Below, piece after piece: positions 42,094 to 51,056 of a stretch of 64,000 nt of DNA. The DNA is taken from contig CATYEN010000001.1 in NCBI GenBank assembly GCA_958405565.1, positions 65,629 to 129,628 on the forward strand, written 5' to 3'. Position 1 is the first letter of the stretch, and every line of letters begins with the position of its first letter. The stretch is from an uncultured Collinsella sp. (GTDB lineage: Bacteria > Actinomycetota > Coriobacteriia > Coriobacteriales > Coriobacteriaceae). The notes under the pieces are model-generated. The model was not told the DNA's origin and made no database searches. It saw nothing but the letters and a program-made list of their open reading frames with translations. The position numbers and the translations under genes were made by a program.

Positions 42094-43986
42094 TTACTGC
42101 TGCTTAGGCATCAGCGGATTCTCGCGCGTGAGGAGATTCATGAACTCCTCGCCCGTGATCGTCTCCTTCTTGTAGAGATAACGAGCAAGCTCGTGAAGCT
42201 TAAACTTGTTCTCCTTCAGGATCTGCAGGGCGCGATCATGCGCGTCCTCGATCAGCTTGGCGACAATCGCGTCCACACGCTCGGCCGTGCCGGGGGCGCA
42301 GGTGAGCGACGTGTCCTGATTGAGATACGCGTTCTGGACGGTACCGAGCGCCATCATGCCAAACTCGTCGGACATACCAAAGCGAGTCACCATGTTGCGG
42401 GCGAGCTTGGTTGCCTGCTCGATATCGTTGGCGGCACCGGTCGTCATCTCGCCAAAGATGAGCTCCTCGGCTGCACGGCCACCGCAATAGACGGCGAGCT
42501 TGTCCAGGACCTCCTGGCGCGTGGTCAGGAAGCGCTCGTCCTCCTCGACCTGCATGGTGTAGCCCAGAGCACCACTCGTGCGTGGCACGATGGTGATCTT
42601 GGTGACCGGCGCGGAGCCCTTCTGGCGGGCGGCAACAATGGCATGGCCGATCTCGTGGTAAGAAACGACCTGCTTCTCGTGGTCGGACAGCACCGTAGAC
42701 TTACGCTGCTGGCCGGCAATGACGACTTCCACCGACTCCTCAAAGTCATCCTGGGTTGCACGCTTGCGACCCTCGCGAACGGCGCGCAGGGCGCCCTCGT
42801 TGATGATATTGGCCAGGTCGGCGCCCGAGGCACCGGGCGTGGCGCGGGCAATCGCAGTCAGGTCGATCGGCGGCTGAGTCTTCACGCTCTTGGCGTGGAG
42901 CTCGAGGATGTTCTTACGACCGGTCAGATCGGGCAACTCGACAGGGATGCGGCGGTCAAAACGACCGGGGCGCAACAGGGCCGGGTCAAGGCTGTCGGGA
43001 CGGTTGGTCGCAGCGAGGACGACGATGCCCTTGTGGTTATCGAAGCCGTCCATCTCGGTCAGCAGCTGGTTGAGCGTCTGCTCGCGCTCGTCGTTGCCGC
43101 TAAAGCCGCCGCCGTCACGCTTTTTGCCGATGGTATCGATCTCGTCAATAAATACGATACAGGGAGCCTTTTCCTTGGCCTGCTTAAACAGATCGCGTAC
43201 CTTGGCGGCGCCACGGCCAACGAACATCTCGACGAACTCAGAACCAGAAATACTAAAGAACGGCACACCCGCCTCGCCGGCCACAGCCTTGGCAAGCAGG
43301 GTCTTACCGGTACCCGGAGGGCCAACAAGAAGAGCACCGCGCGGCAGCTTGGCGCCGATCTCCTCGTAGCGCTGCGGCTTCTCCAGAAAGTCGACGACCT
43401 CCTTGAGGGACTCCTTGGCCTCTTCCTGGCCGGCGACGTCCTTAAAGGTCACGCCCACGTCCTTGGAGGCGATCACGCGCGCACCGGACTTGCCCAGTCC
43501 ACCGCCGCCAAAACCACCGCCGCCAAAGTTCATCGACGGGCCGTCATCACCCATGGCCTTCTTCATGCGGCGGTTGAGCCACCAGCCAATCAGGAAGAAA
43601 ATCGCCATGGGAAGAATGAGGGTGAGCAGGTAGTAGGTCATCAGACCCGAGTTCTTATCGGGAACGACCGACTCAAGCGAGGCGCCAGATTCAAGCACGC
43701 GATCGGTAAAGCCCGCGTCATTCGGCACGCCGGTCGTCTTGTAGGCGATGTTCTCGTCCTCGCCCTTCTTGGTGTAATAAATCGTGTAATCGTCCGTGTT
43801 GTACTCGACCTTGTCGACGCTCTTCTTATCGAGCGCTTTGACAAACGTCGAATAATCGGTCTTCGTAATCTGCTGCGTGTGACCGATGTTGGGGAACAGA
43901 ACGGTCGAGAGCACGAGGTAGACGACGAAGGCGATGAGCACGTAGAGGATCATATTCCGTCTACGTTTGTTGTCATCCATCTCCAT
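42094..43986 (-). CDS. ftsH: ATP-dependent zinc metalloprotease FtsH
   Basis: This 630-residue membrane protease degrades unassembled membrane proteins and regulators. It has two N-terminal helices (about residues 10-30 and 120-140) around an external domain, a Gly-rich linker, AAA Walker A VGPPGTGKT, Walker B CIVFIDEIDTIG, SRH region RPGRFDRR, and the zinc motif YHEIGHAIV. The ATG at 43986 has GGAG nine bases upstream; the ATG at 44001 lacks a site but is possible. It is divergent from the BtuR-like gene. Confidence 0.95.
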   Translation of the reverse strand: MEMDDNKRRRNMILYVLIAFVVYLVLSTVLFPNIGHTQQITKTDYSTFVKALDKKSVDKVEYNTDDYTIYYTKKGEDENIAYKTTGVPNDAGFTDRVLESGASLESVVPDKNSGLMTYYLLTLILPMAIFFLIGWWLNRRMKKAMGDDGPSMNFGGGGFGGGGLGKSGARVIASKDVGVTFKDVAGQEEAKESLKEVVDFLEKPQRYEEIGAKLPRGALLVGPPGTGKTLLAKAVAGEAGVPFFSISGSEFVEMFVGRGAAKVRDLFKQAKEKAPCIVFIDEIDTIGKKRDGGGFSGNDEREQTLNQLLTEMDGFDNHKGIVVLAATNRPDSLDPALLRPGRFDRRIPVELPDLTGRKNILELHAKSVKTQPPIDLTAIARATPGASGADLANIINEGALRAVREGRKRATQDDFEESVEVVIAGQQRKSTVLSDHEKQVVSYHEIGHAIVAARQKGSAPVTKITIVPRTSGALGYTMQVEEDERFLTTRQEVLDKLAVYCGGRAAEELIFGEMTTGAANDIEQATKLARNMVTRFGMSDEFGMMALGTVQNAYLNQDTSLTCAPGTAERVDAIVAKLIEDAHDRALQILKENKFKLHELARYLYKKETITGEEFMNLLTRENPLMPKQQ

Positions 43987-44078
43987 CTGCTTGAACTCCA
44001 TCTACTGGGGTTGATAATGGTTTCTAGAATACCCAACCCGAGCGACGATAAACCGACGCTGGGCACGAAAGGATAGAG

Positions 44079-44564
44079 ATGGCATCACTGGAAGTCGGCA
44101 AGGTTCAAATCTATACGGGCGACGGTAAGGGCAAGACGACGGCTGCGCTGGGGCTGGCTTTGCGCGCCACAGGCTATGGGCTCGACGTACTTATGCTGCA
44201 GTTTGCAAAGAAGCTGCACTGCGCCGAACACGATGCGGCGCAGTGCCTGGGACTGCGCATTGTACAGGCCAATCGCAACACGCCCGAAGCTTGTGCCGCA
44301 CAGATCATGGAGCTGGCGCGCGAGCAGATTAGCCAGGTCGACGTTCTGATTCTGGACGAACTTGGCGAGGCCATGCGCCGCGGCTTTGTGACGCGCGAGG
44401 ATGTGGAGGGGTTGATCGCGCTGAAGCCTGCCACCACGGAGCTCGTGCTCACCGGCCGCGGATTACTGCCCCTCGCCGACCTTGCCGACCTAGTAACCGA
44501 AATGCGCCCCGTCAAACATTACTTCGACGAAGGCCTCCTAGCCCGCCAAGGCATCGAATACTAG
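44079..44564 (+). CDS. BtuR/CobO-like corrinoid adenosyltransferase
   Basis: This 161-residue P-loop protein resembles cob(I)alamin adenosyltransferase: YTGDGKGKTTAALGLALRA at the start, VLILDELGEAMRRG, LVLTGRG, and the end MRPVKHYFDEGLLARQGIEY close to BtuR. It is about 35 residues shorter than E. coli BtuR, lacking the N-terminal arm and part of the substrate region, as is common in anaerobes. The start at 44079 has GAAAGGA upstream. No other cobalamin gene is adjacent. Expected role: making adenosylcobalamin. Confidence 0.82.
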   Translation: MASLEVGKVQIYTGDGKGKTTAALGLALRATGYGLDVLMLQFAKKLHCAEHDAAQCLGLRIVQANRNTPEACAAQIMELAREQISQVDVLILDELGEAMRRGFVTREDVEGLIALKPATTELVLTGRGLLPLADLADLVTEMRPVKHYFDEGLLARQGIEY

Positions 44565-44590
44565 CCATTGCGGACGTCCCCAATGGCTAG
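44561..44590. terminator. Palindrome spanning the stops of two convergent genes
   Basis: CTAGCCATTG and CAATGGCTAG form a perfect 10-bp inverted repeat, with GGACGTCC in the loop. Each arm contains the TAG stop of one gene. It lacks T tracts, so its terminator role is uncertain. Confidence 0.5.
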
Positions 44591-45936
44591 GCGGTGGCGC
44601 GGCCTAGCCAGTTGCCGCTGTGGTGGTAGATGGTGAACATTGTGGCCGTGATGAGCCAGGTTACGGGGTAAACCAGCAGCAGGTGCTCAAGCGACGGATC
44701 GAACGGCATAATCGCAAACACCCAGATCACCCTGAGCACGACGGTGCCAAAAATCGTGAGCAGCATGGGCTGTAAGCTCACGCCGGCGCCGCGAATGGAG
44801 CCCGACGCGTTTTCGATAATCGAGAAGATCGCGTAGAACGGCGCGATAAAATGAAGAATCGTCGTGGTGTATGCCGAAATCGAAGCATCGTCGACAAACA
44901 GACGCGACAACGGACCCGAGAACACCAGCAGCACGGCAGACAGGCCACCAATGAGCATAAACGACAGCACGAGCGACGTATGGTAGCCCTTGCGCATGCG
45001 CTCGTAGTTGCGCGCACCAAAGTTCTGTGCAGAGAACGTGGTGATCGACACGCCAAGCGCCTCGGTAACCATCCAGACAATGCCATCCAAACGGCCCGAA
45101 AGACCCCACGCCGTGGTGACATCGGCACCAAACGAATTGACCGACACCTGAATCAAAACGTTGGAAATCGAATACGCAGCAGACTGAAAGCCAAGCGGCA
45201 GACCACACGAGATCATGCTCTTACAAATGCCAGGATCAATGCCGAGCTTGGACAGTGAAAGCCGCCACGCGCCCGGTGCGTGCATCATACGAATCACGAT
45301 CATCGTGGCGTTGGAGCAAATGGTCAGCGCCACCGCGATGCCGCAGCCCAGAGCCTCCATATGAAGCACGGCAACGAAGATGACATCCAGCACCGCATTA
45401 ACAAGGCAGCCGGAAGCGATGATCACAGCAGGCCCGCGCGTGTCGCCCACGGCGCGCAGCAGTGCCGTTCCCATATTGAGCAGCAGCGCCGCAACCATGG
45501 CGGCAAAATAGCAACGAGCATAGGCAACGCCCTCGGCCAATAGTTCATGCGGCGTGTTCATAAGCACCAGCATGGGTTCAACGAACACTATGCCAAGAAT
45601 CGAGAAAACGATACCGCCCACCAGCGCGAGCGTCATGGCTGTATGGACCGAACGACTCAGTCGCTCATCATCGTGCTGGCCAAAATACTGACCGGTAATA
45701 ACGGCACATCCAGCACCCACACCGACGCAAAAACCAATGCAGAGCTCTGTAAGAACCATCGTGGCCTGGATGCCGCCCAGCGCGAGCTTACCGCCAAACT
45801 GACCGACGATATAGGTACCGATAAGCGTGTATGCCTGCTGAAAAAACGAGCTAAAGAAGATGGGAACGCACAGCGAAAGCAGCTGCTGCCAAATGACACC
45901 CTGCGTTACATCAATAGCCGTAGATTTCTTAGCCAC
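44587..45936 (-). CDS. MATE-family multidrug efflux protein
   Basis: This 449-residue exporter with about 12 membrane helices belongs to the DinF/NorM-like MATE family, which expels cationic compounds using Na+ or H+. Typical elements are VPIFFSSFFQQAYTLIGTYIVG, ALLRAVGDTRGP, and the second-half repeat FGADVTTAWGLSGRLD with SAQNFGARN. The GTG at 45936 was chosen because GGGGAGGG precedes it closely; an upstream ATG at 45966 lacks a site. It stands between a TrmH gene and the convergent BtuR-like gene; substrate unknown. Confidence 0.88.
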   Translation of the reverse strand: MAKKSTAIDVTQGVIWQQLLSLCVPIFFSSFFQQAYTLIGTYIVGQFGGKLALGGIQATMVLTELCIGFCVGVGAGCAVITGQYFGQHDDERLSRSVHTAMTLALVGGIVFSILGIVFVEPMLVLMNTPHELLAEGVAYARCYFAAMVAALLLNMGTALLRAVGDTRGPAVIIASGCLVNAVLDVIFVAVLHMEALGCGIAVALTICSNATMIVIRMMHAPGAWRLSLSKLGIDPGICKSMISCGLPLGFQSAAYSISNVLIQVSVNSFGADVTTAWGLSGRLDGIVWMVTEALGVSITTFSAQNFGARNYERMRKGYHTSLVLSFMLIGGLSAVLLVFSGPLSRLFVDDASISAYTTTILHFIAPFYAIFSIIENASGSIRGAGVSLQPMLLTIFGTVVLRVIWVFAIMPFDPSLEHLLLVYPVTWLITATMFTIYHHSGNWLGRATA

Positions 45937-46061
45937 ACGCCCTCCCCACCAGCGTACGTCAAACAATAAAACGGCAATTTAAGACCAAAGCCAATACCAG
46001 CTTAGCACCGACCCGGATCGGCCGATACACCCCGAATCAGAGCCCGGTGCGAAATATCTGC

Positions 46062-46976
46062 CTAGTGATACAAACCCGGCTGGTAGTGGTACTCGTTGCT
46101 CACATGCGGGCACAGCTGCCAAAAGGCGACGGCACTCGCAGCGGCAACGTTGAGTGAATCGACCCCGTGCGCCATCGGAATACGCACGGCGCGGTCGCAG
46201 CCTGCAATGGTCTTGGCACCCAAGCCAGCACCCTCGGTGCCCATAAAGATTGCCAGGCGGTCAATCTCCTGCAGCACGGGATCATCCAGCGACACCGAAT
46301 CATCCGTCAACGCCATGGCGGCACACGAAAAGCCGGCATCGTGCAGCGCCGCCAGCCCATCATGCGGCCATACGCGCGCCTCGCTGCCAATGCGCGTCCA
46401 GGGTACCTGGAACACCGTGCCCATGCTCACACGAGCCGAGCGACGATACAGCGGATCGCAGCACGTAGGGCTCACCAAAATGCCGTCGACGTTGAGCGCG
46501 GCGGCCGAGCGGAAAATCGCGCCCACGTTTGTGTGGTCGACAATACCCTCAAGCACGCATACGCGCACCGGGCGCTCCCCCGCCGCCTCGACAACGCCGC
46601 CCAGGAACTCATCAACAGGAATCTGACGCGGGCGACGGAACGCCGCGAGCGCACCGCGCGTCACGTTAAAGCCCGTCAACTGCTTCATGAGCTCCATGGA
46701 GGCCACGAACACAGGAACCGGACCCGCGCCCTCGCGCACAACCAGGCGCTCAAACAGCGGCATCATCTGATCGAGCCAGCGCTCACCCAACAGAAAGCTC
46801 ACCGGCTCGTATCCAGCGCGCACCGCACGCTCTATGACCTTGGCACTCTCGGCGATAAAGATGCCCTTTTGCGGCTCCAGCACGCAGCGCAGCTCTCGCT
46901 CGGTCAGTCGCACGTAGGCATCGAGCCGCTCGTCCTCGAGCGAATCAATTCGCAGAACCTCAACGGCATCAGTCAT
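46062..46976 (-). CDS. TrmH/SpoU-family RNA 2'-O-methyltransferase
   Basis: This 304-residue SPOUT-type methyltransferase has an N-terminal substrate-binding domain and a C-terminal knot. Motifs: ENVGA-like motif 1 (DHTNVGAIFRSAAA), motif 2 (IFMGTEGAGL) and motif 3 (IPMAHGVDSLNVAAASAVAFW). It probably methylates rRNA or tRNA ribose; the site is unknown. The ATG at 46976 gives the usual length; no strong ribosome site is visible. Confidence 0.9.
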   Translation of the reverse strand: MTDAVEVLRIDSLEDERLDAYVRLTERELRCVLEPQKGIFIAESAKVIERAVRAGYEPVSFLLGERWLDQMMPLFERLVVREGAGPVPVFVASMELMKQLTGFNVTRGALAAFRRPRQIPVDEFLGGVVEAAGERPVRVCVLEGIVDHTNVGAIFRSAAALNVDGILVSPTCCDPLYRRSARVSMGTVFQVPWTRIGSEARVWPHDGLAALHDAGFSCAAMALTDDSVSLDDPVLQEIDRLAIFMGTEGAGLGAKTIAGCDRAVRIPMAHGVDSLNVAAASAVAFWQLCPHVSNEYHYQPGLYH

Positions 46977-47085
46977 AGCAGCCAGCCCGCACCCTTCTTT
47001 ACAGCACATCTATACCAAACGAGGCGACGCTAAGCGCCGCCCCATACAATCAATCAACCCGATGATACCGTTCGTGCCAGACGAT

Positions 47086-47604
47086 TTACACCTCAACGCG
47101 ACGATACGTCACGAACTCATAATCGAGGCCTTCGTCACCCTCGCCCGCGGCAATCGTGGCAACCCCTTCGCGCCGCGCAACTTCCCACGCGGGATCGGCG
47201 TCCAAGTCGGGAAAGTACGTGTCCACGGGATGGACGCAGTGGTTATGCGTGACCTCGGCCTCCACGCAGTACGGCAAAAACTGCCGATAGACATCGCCGC
47301 CGCCGATCACCCAGGCAACGGGCTCATCGGCAACCGCGGCGAGCGCCTCGCCGATACTATGCACCACGTCGACGTCCTCGGGAGCAAAGCTCTCGTCGCG
47401 TGTAAGCACGATATTGCGGCGGTTCTTGAGCGGCCGTGCGCCGGGAAAACTCAGAAGTGTCTTGCGACCCATAATGACCGGACACCCCTTGGTACACGAC
47501 ACAAAATGGCGCATATCGGCGCGATTGGACACGACCATGTCGCCCTCGCACCCAATGCCCCAGTCGTCACACACGGCGACGATGGCAGAAAGCTTACACG
47601 TCAT
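47086..47604 (-). CDS. folA: Dihydrofolate reductase
   Basis: This 172-residue enzyme reduces dihydrofolate to tetrahydrofolate. It shows IVAVCDDWGIGCEG, the substrate/cofactor regions MGRKTLLSFPG and RRNIVLTR, and WVIGGGDVYRQFLP. The start at 47604 is preceded by AGGTG, which overlaps the thyA stop codon, so the two are coupled. ThyA generates dihydrofolate that this enzyme recycles. Confidence 0.93.
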   Translation of the reverse strand: MTCKLSAIVAVCDDWGIGCEGDMVVSNRADMRHFVSCTKGCPVIMGRKTLLSFPGARPLKNRRNIVLTRDESFAPEDVDVVHSIGEALAAVADEPVAWVIGGGDVYRQFLPYCVEAEVTHNHCVHPVDTYFPDLDADPAWEVARREGVATIAAGEGDEGLDYEFVTYRRVEV

Positions 47605-47613
47605 GCGCGTCAC

Positions 47614-48462
47614 CTACACCGCAATAGGAATGTTCTTGACCTGCGGACCGTGCTCATAGCCCTCCACGATCAGGTCATCGGTCGTAAACGCGTAGAAATC
47701 ATGCACATCGGGGTTAAGCGTTACCTTGGGCGCCGCAAACTGTGGACGCTCGATAAGTTCGCGGACGATGTCGACATGGCGGTCGTAAATGTGGGCATCG
47801 GCAATCACATGCAGCAGCTCGCCGGGAATCATATCGACCGACTGCGCAACCATCATGAGCAGAATGGCGTACTGGCACACGTTCCAGTTATTCGCGGCCA
47901 AAATGTCCTGGCTGCGCTGGTTGAGAATCATGTTGAGCGTGGGCTTATCGTCCTGCGGGCGCTGCGTAACGTTATAGGTCACGCTGTAGGCGCACGGATA
48001 CAGGTGCATCTCGGACAGGTCGCTAAACACATAGGTGTTCGTCATAATGCGGCGGCTGTACGGCGTGTTCTTAAGGTCGTACAGCACGCGATCCATCTGG
48101 TCAAAGTCGCCCTCGGCATAATGGCTCTTCTGGCCAATCTGGTACCCGTAGGCCTTGCCGATGGAGCCGGTCTCGTCGGCCCACTCATCCCAAATATGGC
48201 TGTTGAGGTCATGGACGTTATTGGACTTCTTTTGATAGATCCACAAGATCTCGTCCATCGCAGACTTAAGCGCCGTGCGGCGCAGCGTAAGCGCGGGGAA
48301 CTCCTCGCGCAGGTCGTAGCGCGCCGTAACGCCAAAGTTTTTAATGGTATAGGCAGGGGTGCCGTCTTCCCACACCGGACGGACCTTTTGGCCCTCGGTG
48401 GTGGTGCCATGGTCCAGAATATCGCGGCACATGGATACAAACTGTTGATCAGCCTTGCTCAT
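47614..48462 (-). CDS. thyA: Thymidylate synthase
   Basis: This 282-residue enzyme makes dTMP from dUMP and methylene-tetrahydrofolate. Motifs: GKAYGYQIG, YSRRIMTN, the catalytic Cys in LYPCAYSV, LNQRSQDILAANNWN and IADAHIYDRHVD. The sequence after the catalytic Cys is AYSV rather than the PPCH of the E. coli type, so this is a divergent subtype. The start at 48462 has AGGAGG upstream. It forms an operon with folA. Confidence 0.93.
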   Translation of the reverse strand: MSKADQQFVSMCRDILDHGTTTEGQKVRPVWEDGTPAYTIKNFGVTARYDLREEFPALTLRRTALKSAMDEILWIYQKKSNNVHDLNSHIWDEWADETGSIGKAYGYQIGQKSHYAEGDFDQMDRVLYDLKNTPYSRRIMTNTYVFSDLSEMHLYPCAYSVTYNVTQRPQDDKPTLNMILNQRSQDILAANNWNVCQYAILLMMVAQSVDMIPGELLHVIADAHIYDRHVDIVRELIERPQFAAPKVTLNPDVHDFYAFTTDDLIVEGYEHGPQVKNIPIAV

Positions 48463-48600
48463 TGACCCTCCTGTCAGTCGCCTATAAGCGATTTTTATTG
48501 TAGCCCAGGCGCGCAGTGTCGGATTGGACACTTGGGTCGGCACACGCAATGCACGGCAGCATGGCCCCATAATCGCAAACGCAGCGGCTTAGCCTTTTTC

Positions 48601-48612
48601 TGACATATGCCA
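48601..48612. promoter_or_regulatory. Distal TGACATATG operator-like site
   Basis: TGACATATGCCA is an imperfect palindrome matching the perfect one at 48654-48665, with their centres 53 bp apart, upstream of the -35 of the DUF134-NifX gene. Confidence 0.4.
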
Positions 48613-48620
48613 GAAATACC

Positions 48621-48648
48621 TTGCGTGGTTCCTCATGCGCGCTATTCT
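48621..48648 (+). promoter_or_regulatory. Promoter of the DUF134-NifX gene
   Basis: -35 TTGCGT (48621-48626), 16-bp spacer, -10 TATTCT (48643-48648), 31 bp before the ATG; the predicted transcription start falls in the palindrome at 48654-48665. Confidence 0.5.
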
Positions 48649-48653
48649 ATTGT

Positions 48654-48665
48654 TGACATATGTCA
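48654..48665. promoter_or_regulatory. Proximal TGACATATGTCA operator-like palindrome
   Basis: A perfect 12-bp palindrome at the predicted transcription start. With its flanks it reads TTGACATATGTCAG, resembling CRP/FNR half-site spacing, but its position would suit repression. Confidence 0.5.
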
Positions 48666-48679
48666 GGTTTGGAGTGTGT

Positions 48680-49444
48680 ATGGCAGGAAGACGCGAAAAA
48701 TTGCGCCGCGTTGGGATCATCCCCGAATATCGTGGCTTTACCCCCGATGGCCTGGCCAGCGGAGACGCGATCGACATGACGGTCGATGAGCTCGAAGTCC
48801 TGCGCCTGTGCGACCTGGAAGGCCTCAATCAGGAGGCTGTCGCCCAGCAAATGGGCATCGCCCGCGCCACCGTGGCGGCCATCTGCAGCCGCGCACATCG
48901 CAAGGTGGCAAACGCGCTGGTCAACGGGCGGGCGCTCGTCATCGAGGGCGGCACTATCGCGTACTCCCCCATCACCGCAACGACGGCCGCATGGCCAGTA
49001 AAGAAGGTCGGCGCCATGAGGGTGGCAACGACGTACGACAACGGCAACATCTTTATGCACTTTGGCCGTAGCGAGCAGTTCAAGATCTACGACATACAGG
49101 ATGGCAAGGTGCTCAACGAACAGGTCGTGGGCACCGGCGGCACCGGTCACGGCGCATTGGCGGGCCTGCTTGCCAACGGCGGCGTCGACACGCTCATCTG
49201 CGGCGGTATCGGCGGCGGCGCCATCAACGCGCTCACCCAGGCCGGCATCACGGTCTACGCGGGCGCCCAGGGCAGCTGCGACGCCTGCGTCGAGGCCCTT
49301 ATCGCGGGCACGCTCGCGCAGACCGGCGAGGCCACCTGCGACTGCCATGGTCACGACCACGAGCACGCCCATGAGCATGGCGAGTCCTGCGGCTGCCACG
49401 GCCATCACGAGCACAAGGGCCACGAGGGTTGCGGCTGCCACTAG
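48680..49444 (+). CDS. DUF134 HTH fused to NifB/NifX-type domain with His/Cys-rich tail
   Basis: This 254-residue protein has three parts. Residues 1-95 form a DUF134 domain with a sigma-region-4-like helix-turn-helix (LNQEAVAQQMGIARATVAAI). Residues about 113-215 form a dinitrogenase iron-molybdenum cofactor domain (VATTYDNGNIFMHFGRSEQF, GGVDTLICGGIGGGAINAL, GSCDACVEALI). The last 40 residues are packed with His and Cys (HGHDHEHAHEHG, CGCHGHH). The Cys pair common near the DUF134 start (RRVCC) is RRVGI here. It suggests a metal or Fe-S responsive regulator. The start at 48680 has GGAG upstream. No nif genes are present. Confidence 0.85.
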   Translation: MAGRREKLRRVGIIPEYRGFTPDGLASGDAIDMTVDELEVLRLCDLEGLNQEAVAQQMGIARATVAAICSRAHRKVANALVNGRALVIEGGTIAYSPITATTAAWPVKKVGAMRVATTYDNGNIFMHFGRSEQFKIYDIQDGKVLNEQVVGTGGTGHGALAGLLANGGVDTLICGGIGGGAINALTQAGITVYAGAQGSCDACVEALIAGTLAQTGEATCDCHGHDHEHAHEHGESCGCHGHHEHKGHEGCGCH

Positions 49445-49502
49445 CGGCAAATACTCTGCCGCCAGCACGCTCCCACGCGTACAACAACCTGCAAACGAAC
49501 GG

Positions 49503-49538
49503 CGAAGGCCGCCTGGAATACGATCCAGGCGGCCTTCG
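49503..49538. terminator. Perfect 14-bp hairpin between convergent genes
   Basis: CGAAGGCCGCCTGG pairs with CCAGGCGGCCTTCG around an 8-base loop between the DUF134-NifX gene and ffh. It has no T tract on either side but is placed to serve both. Confidence 0.65.
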
Positions 49539-49561
49539 TCATACACAACTCAAAAGAGCCA

Positions 49562-51046
49562 TTACTTTTTTTTGCGCATCTGCGCTTCCATCTGACGCAG
49601 CAGGTCCATATCGGACTTGGGACCGCCCGTTCCCAAGCCACCCAGGCCGCCCATGCCGCCCAGACCCATGGCATCCAGACCGGGAATATTGGGCATGCGC
49701 ATCTTCTTGCCCTTCTTACCCTTTTTGCCCTTCTTGCCACCAGCCTGTGCCTGATTGGCCATCGTGCGCATGCGGCCCATCATCTTGTTCATCTCGCCCC
49801 ACTGCTTCATAAGGCTGTTGACCTCAGTGGGGGTCACACCGGCACCCTTGGCAATGCGGGCACGGCGCTGACCGTTGATGATGGAGGGGCGCAGGCGCTC
49901 CTCCTTGGTCATCGACATGATGATGGCCTCGTTCTTATCGAAGATGCCCTCGTCCAGATTGCCGCCCATCTGGACGAGGGCACGCTGGCCACCGGGGAGC
50001 ATGCCCAGGATGCCCTTCATACCGCCCATCTTCTTGACGGCCTTCATCTGGTCGAGCATGTCGTTCATGGTGAAGCCCTCGCGCAGCATGCGCTCGGCAG
50101 CCTCGAGCTGCTCGGCATCGGCGGCCTCCTGGGCCTTCTCGATGATGCCGACGACGTCGCCCATGCCCAGAATGCGCTTGGCCATACGATCGGGATAGAA
50201 CGGCTCCAGCGAATCGGGTTTCTCGCCCATGCTCACGAACTTGATGGGCTTACCGGTCACCTGGCGCACGGAAAGCGCGCCGCCGCCACGGGCATCGCCG
50301 TCGAGCTTGGAGATGATCACGCCGTCAAAGTCGGTTCGCTCGGCAAAGGTCGAGACGACGTTGACGATATCCTGGCCGGTCATGGCATCGACGACCATCA
50401 GCACCTGATCGGGCTTGACGGCCTTCTTAATGTCCACGGCTTCCTGCATCATCTGTTCGTCGATCTGCAAACGACCGGCGGTATCGACGATGACCACGTC
50501 GCGCAGGTGGTCGACGGCCTCCTGAATGGCGCCCTTGGCGATGTCGACCGGGTGTGCACCGTCGCCGCGGAAGACCGGTACGCCGATCTCTCCGCCAAGC
50601 GTGGCCAGCTGGTCGGCAGCGGCGGGACGGTAGACGTCGCACGCGGCGAGCAGCGGCGAGCGGCCCTGCTTCTTGAGCAGGTAGGCAAGCTTTACGGCCG
50701 CCGTGGTCTTACCGGAGCCCTGCAGGCCCACGAGCATGATGACATTGGGAATGCGGTTGCTAAAGACGAGCTTGCTCTCGGTGGAGCCGAGCATCTCGGT
50801 GAGCTCGTCGAGCACGATCTTGACGACGTTTTGTGCCGGCGACAGCGACTCCATGACCTCGGCGGTCATGCAGCGCTCCTTGGTCTTGGCGACAAACTCC
50901 TTGACGACCTTAAAGTTGACGTCGGCCTCGAGCAGCGCCATGCGGATGTCGCGCATGGCCGAGGTGATATCGGCCTCGGTCAGCTTGCCCTTACCGCGCA
51001 GGCGGTCAAATGTGTCGTTGAGGCGATCGCTCAGGGAATCAAACAC
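49562..51046 (-). CDS. ffh: Signal recognition particle protein Ffh
   Basis: This 494-residue SRP GTPase targets nascent membrane proteins. It has the N-domain helices, G-domain GLQGSGKTTAA, DVYRPAAADQL, DTAGRLQID and SKLDGDARGGGALS, and a methionine-rich M-domain (MLREGFTMNDMLDQM) for signal peptides and 4.5S RNA. The C-terminus has a basic KKGKKGKKGKK run and Gly/Met-rich end. The start is GTG 51046 with AAGGAG six bases upstream, ten bases after ftsY. The 4.5S RNA gene was not found here. Confidence 0.96.
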   Translation of the reverse strand: MFDSLSDRLNDTFDRLRGKGKLTEADITSAMRDIRMALLEADVNFKVVKEFVAKTKERCMTAEVMESLSPAQNVVKIVLDELTEMLGSTESKLVFSNRIPNVIMLVGLQGSGKTTAAVKLAYLLKKQGRSPLLAACDVYRPAAADQLATLGGEIGVPVFRGDGAHPVDIAKGAIQEAVDHLRDVVIVDTAGRLQIDEQMMQEAVDIKKAVKPDQVLMVVDAMTGQDIVNVVSTFAERTDFDGVIISKLDGDARGGGALSVRQVTGKPIKFVSMGEKPDSLEPFYPDRMAKRILGMGDVVGIIEKAQEAADAEQLEAAERMLREGFTMNDMLDQMKAVKKMGGMKGILGMLPGGQRALVQMGGNLDEGIFDKNEAIIMSMTKEERLRPSIINGQRRARIAKGAGVTPTEVNSLMKQWGEMNKMMGRMRTMANQAQAGGKKGKKGKKGKKMRMPNIPGLDAMGLGGMGGLGGLGTGGPKSDMDLLRQMEAQMRKKK

Positions 51047-51056
51047 TAGTCACTCC

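Noticed and set aside
49321..49444. His/Cys-rich low-complexity end that could be a frameshift artefact
   Set aside because: It is in frame with the NifX-type domain, ends cleanly at a stop, and metal-rich tails are known in this type of protein.
49445..49561. 4.5S SRP RNA gene near ffh
   Set aside because: The gap holds only a 14-bp hairpin without the GNAR tetraloop or the length of an SRP RNA.
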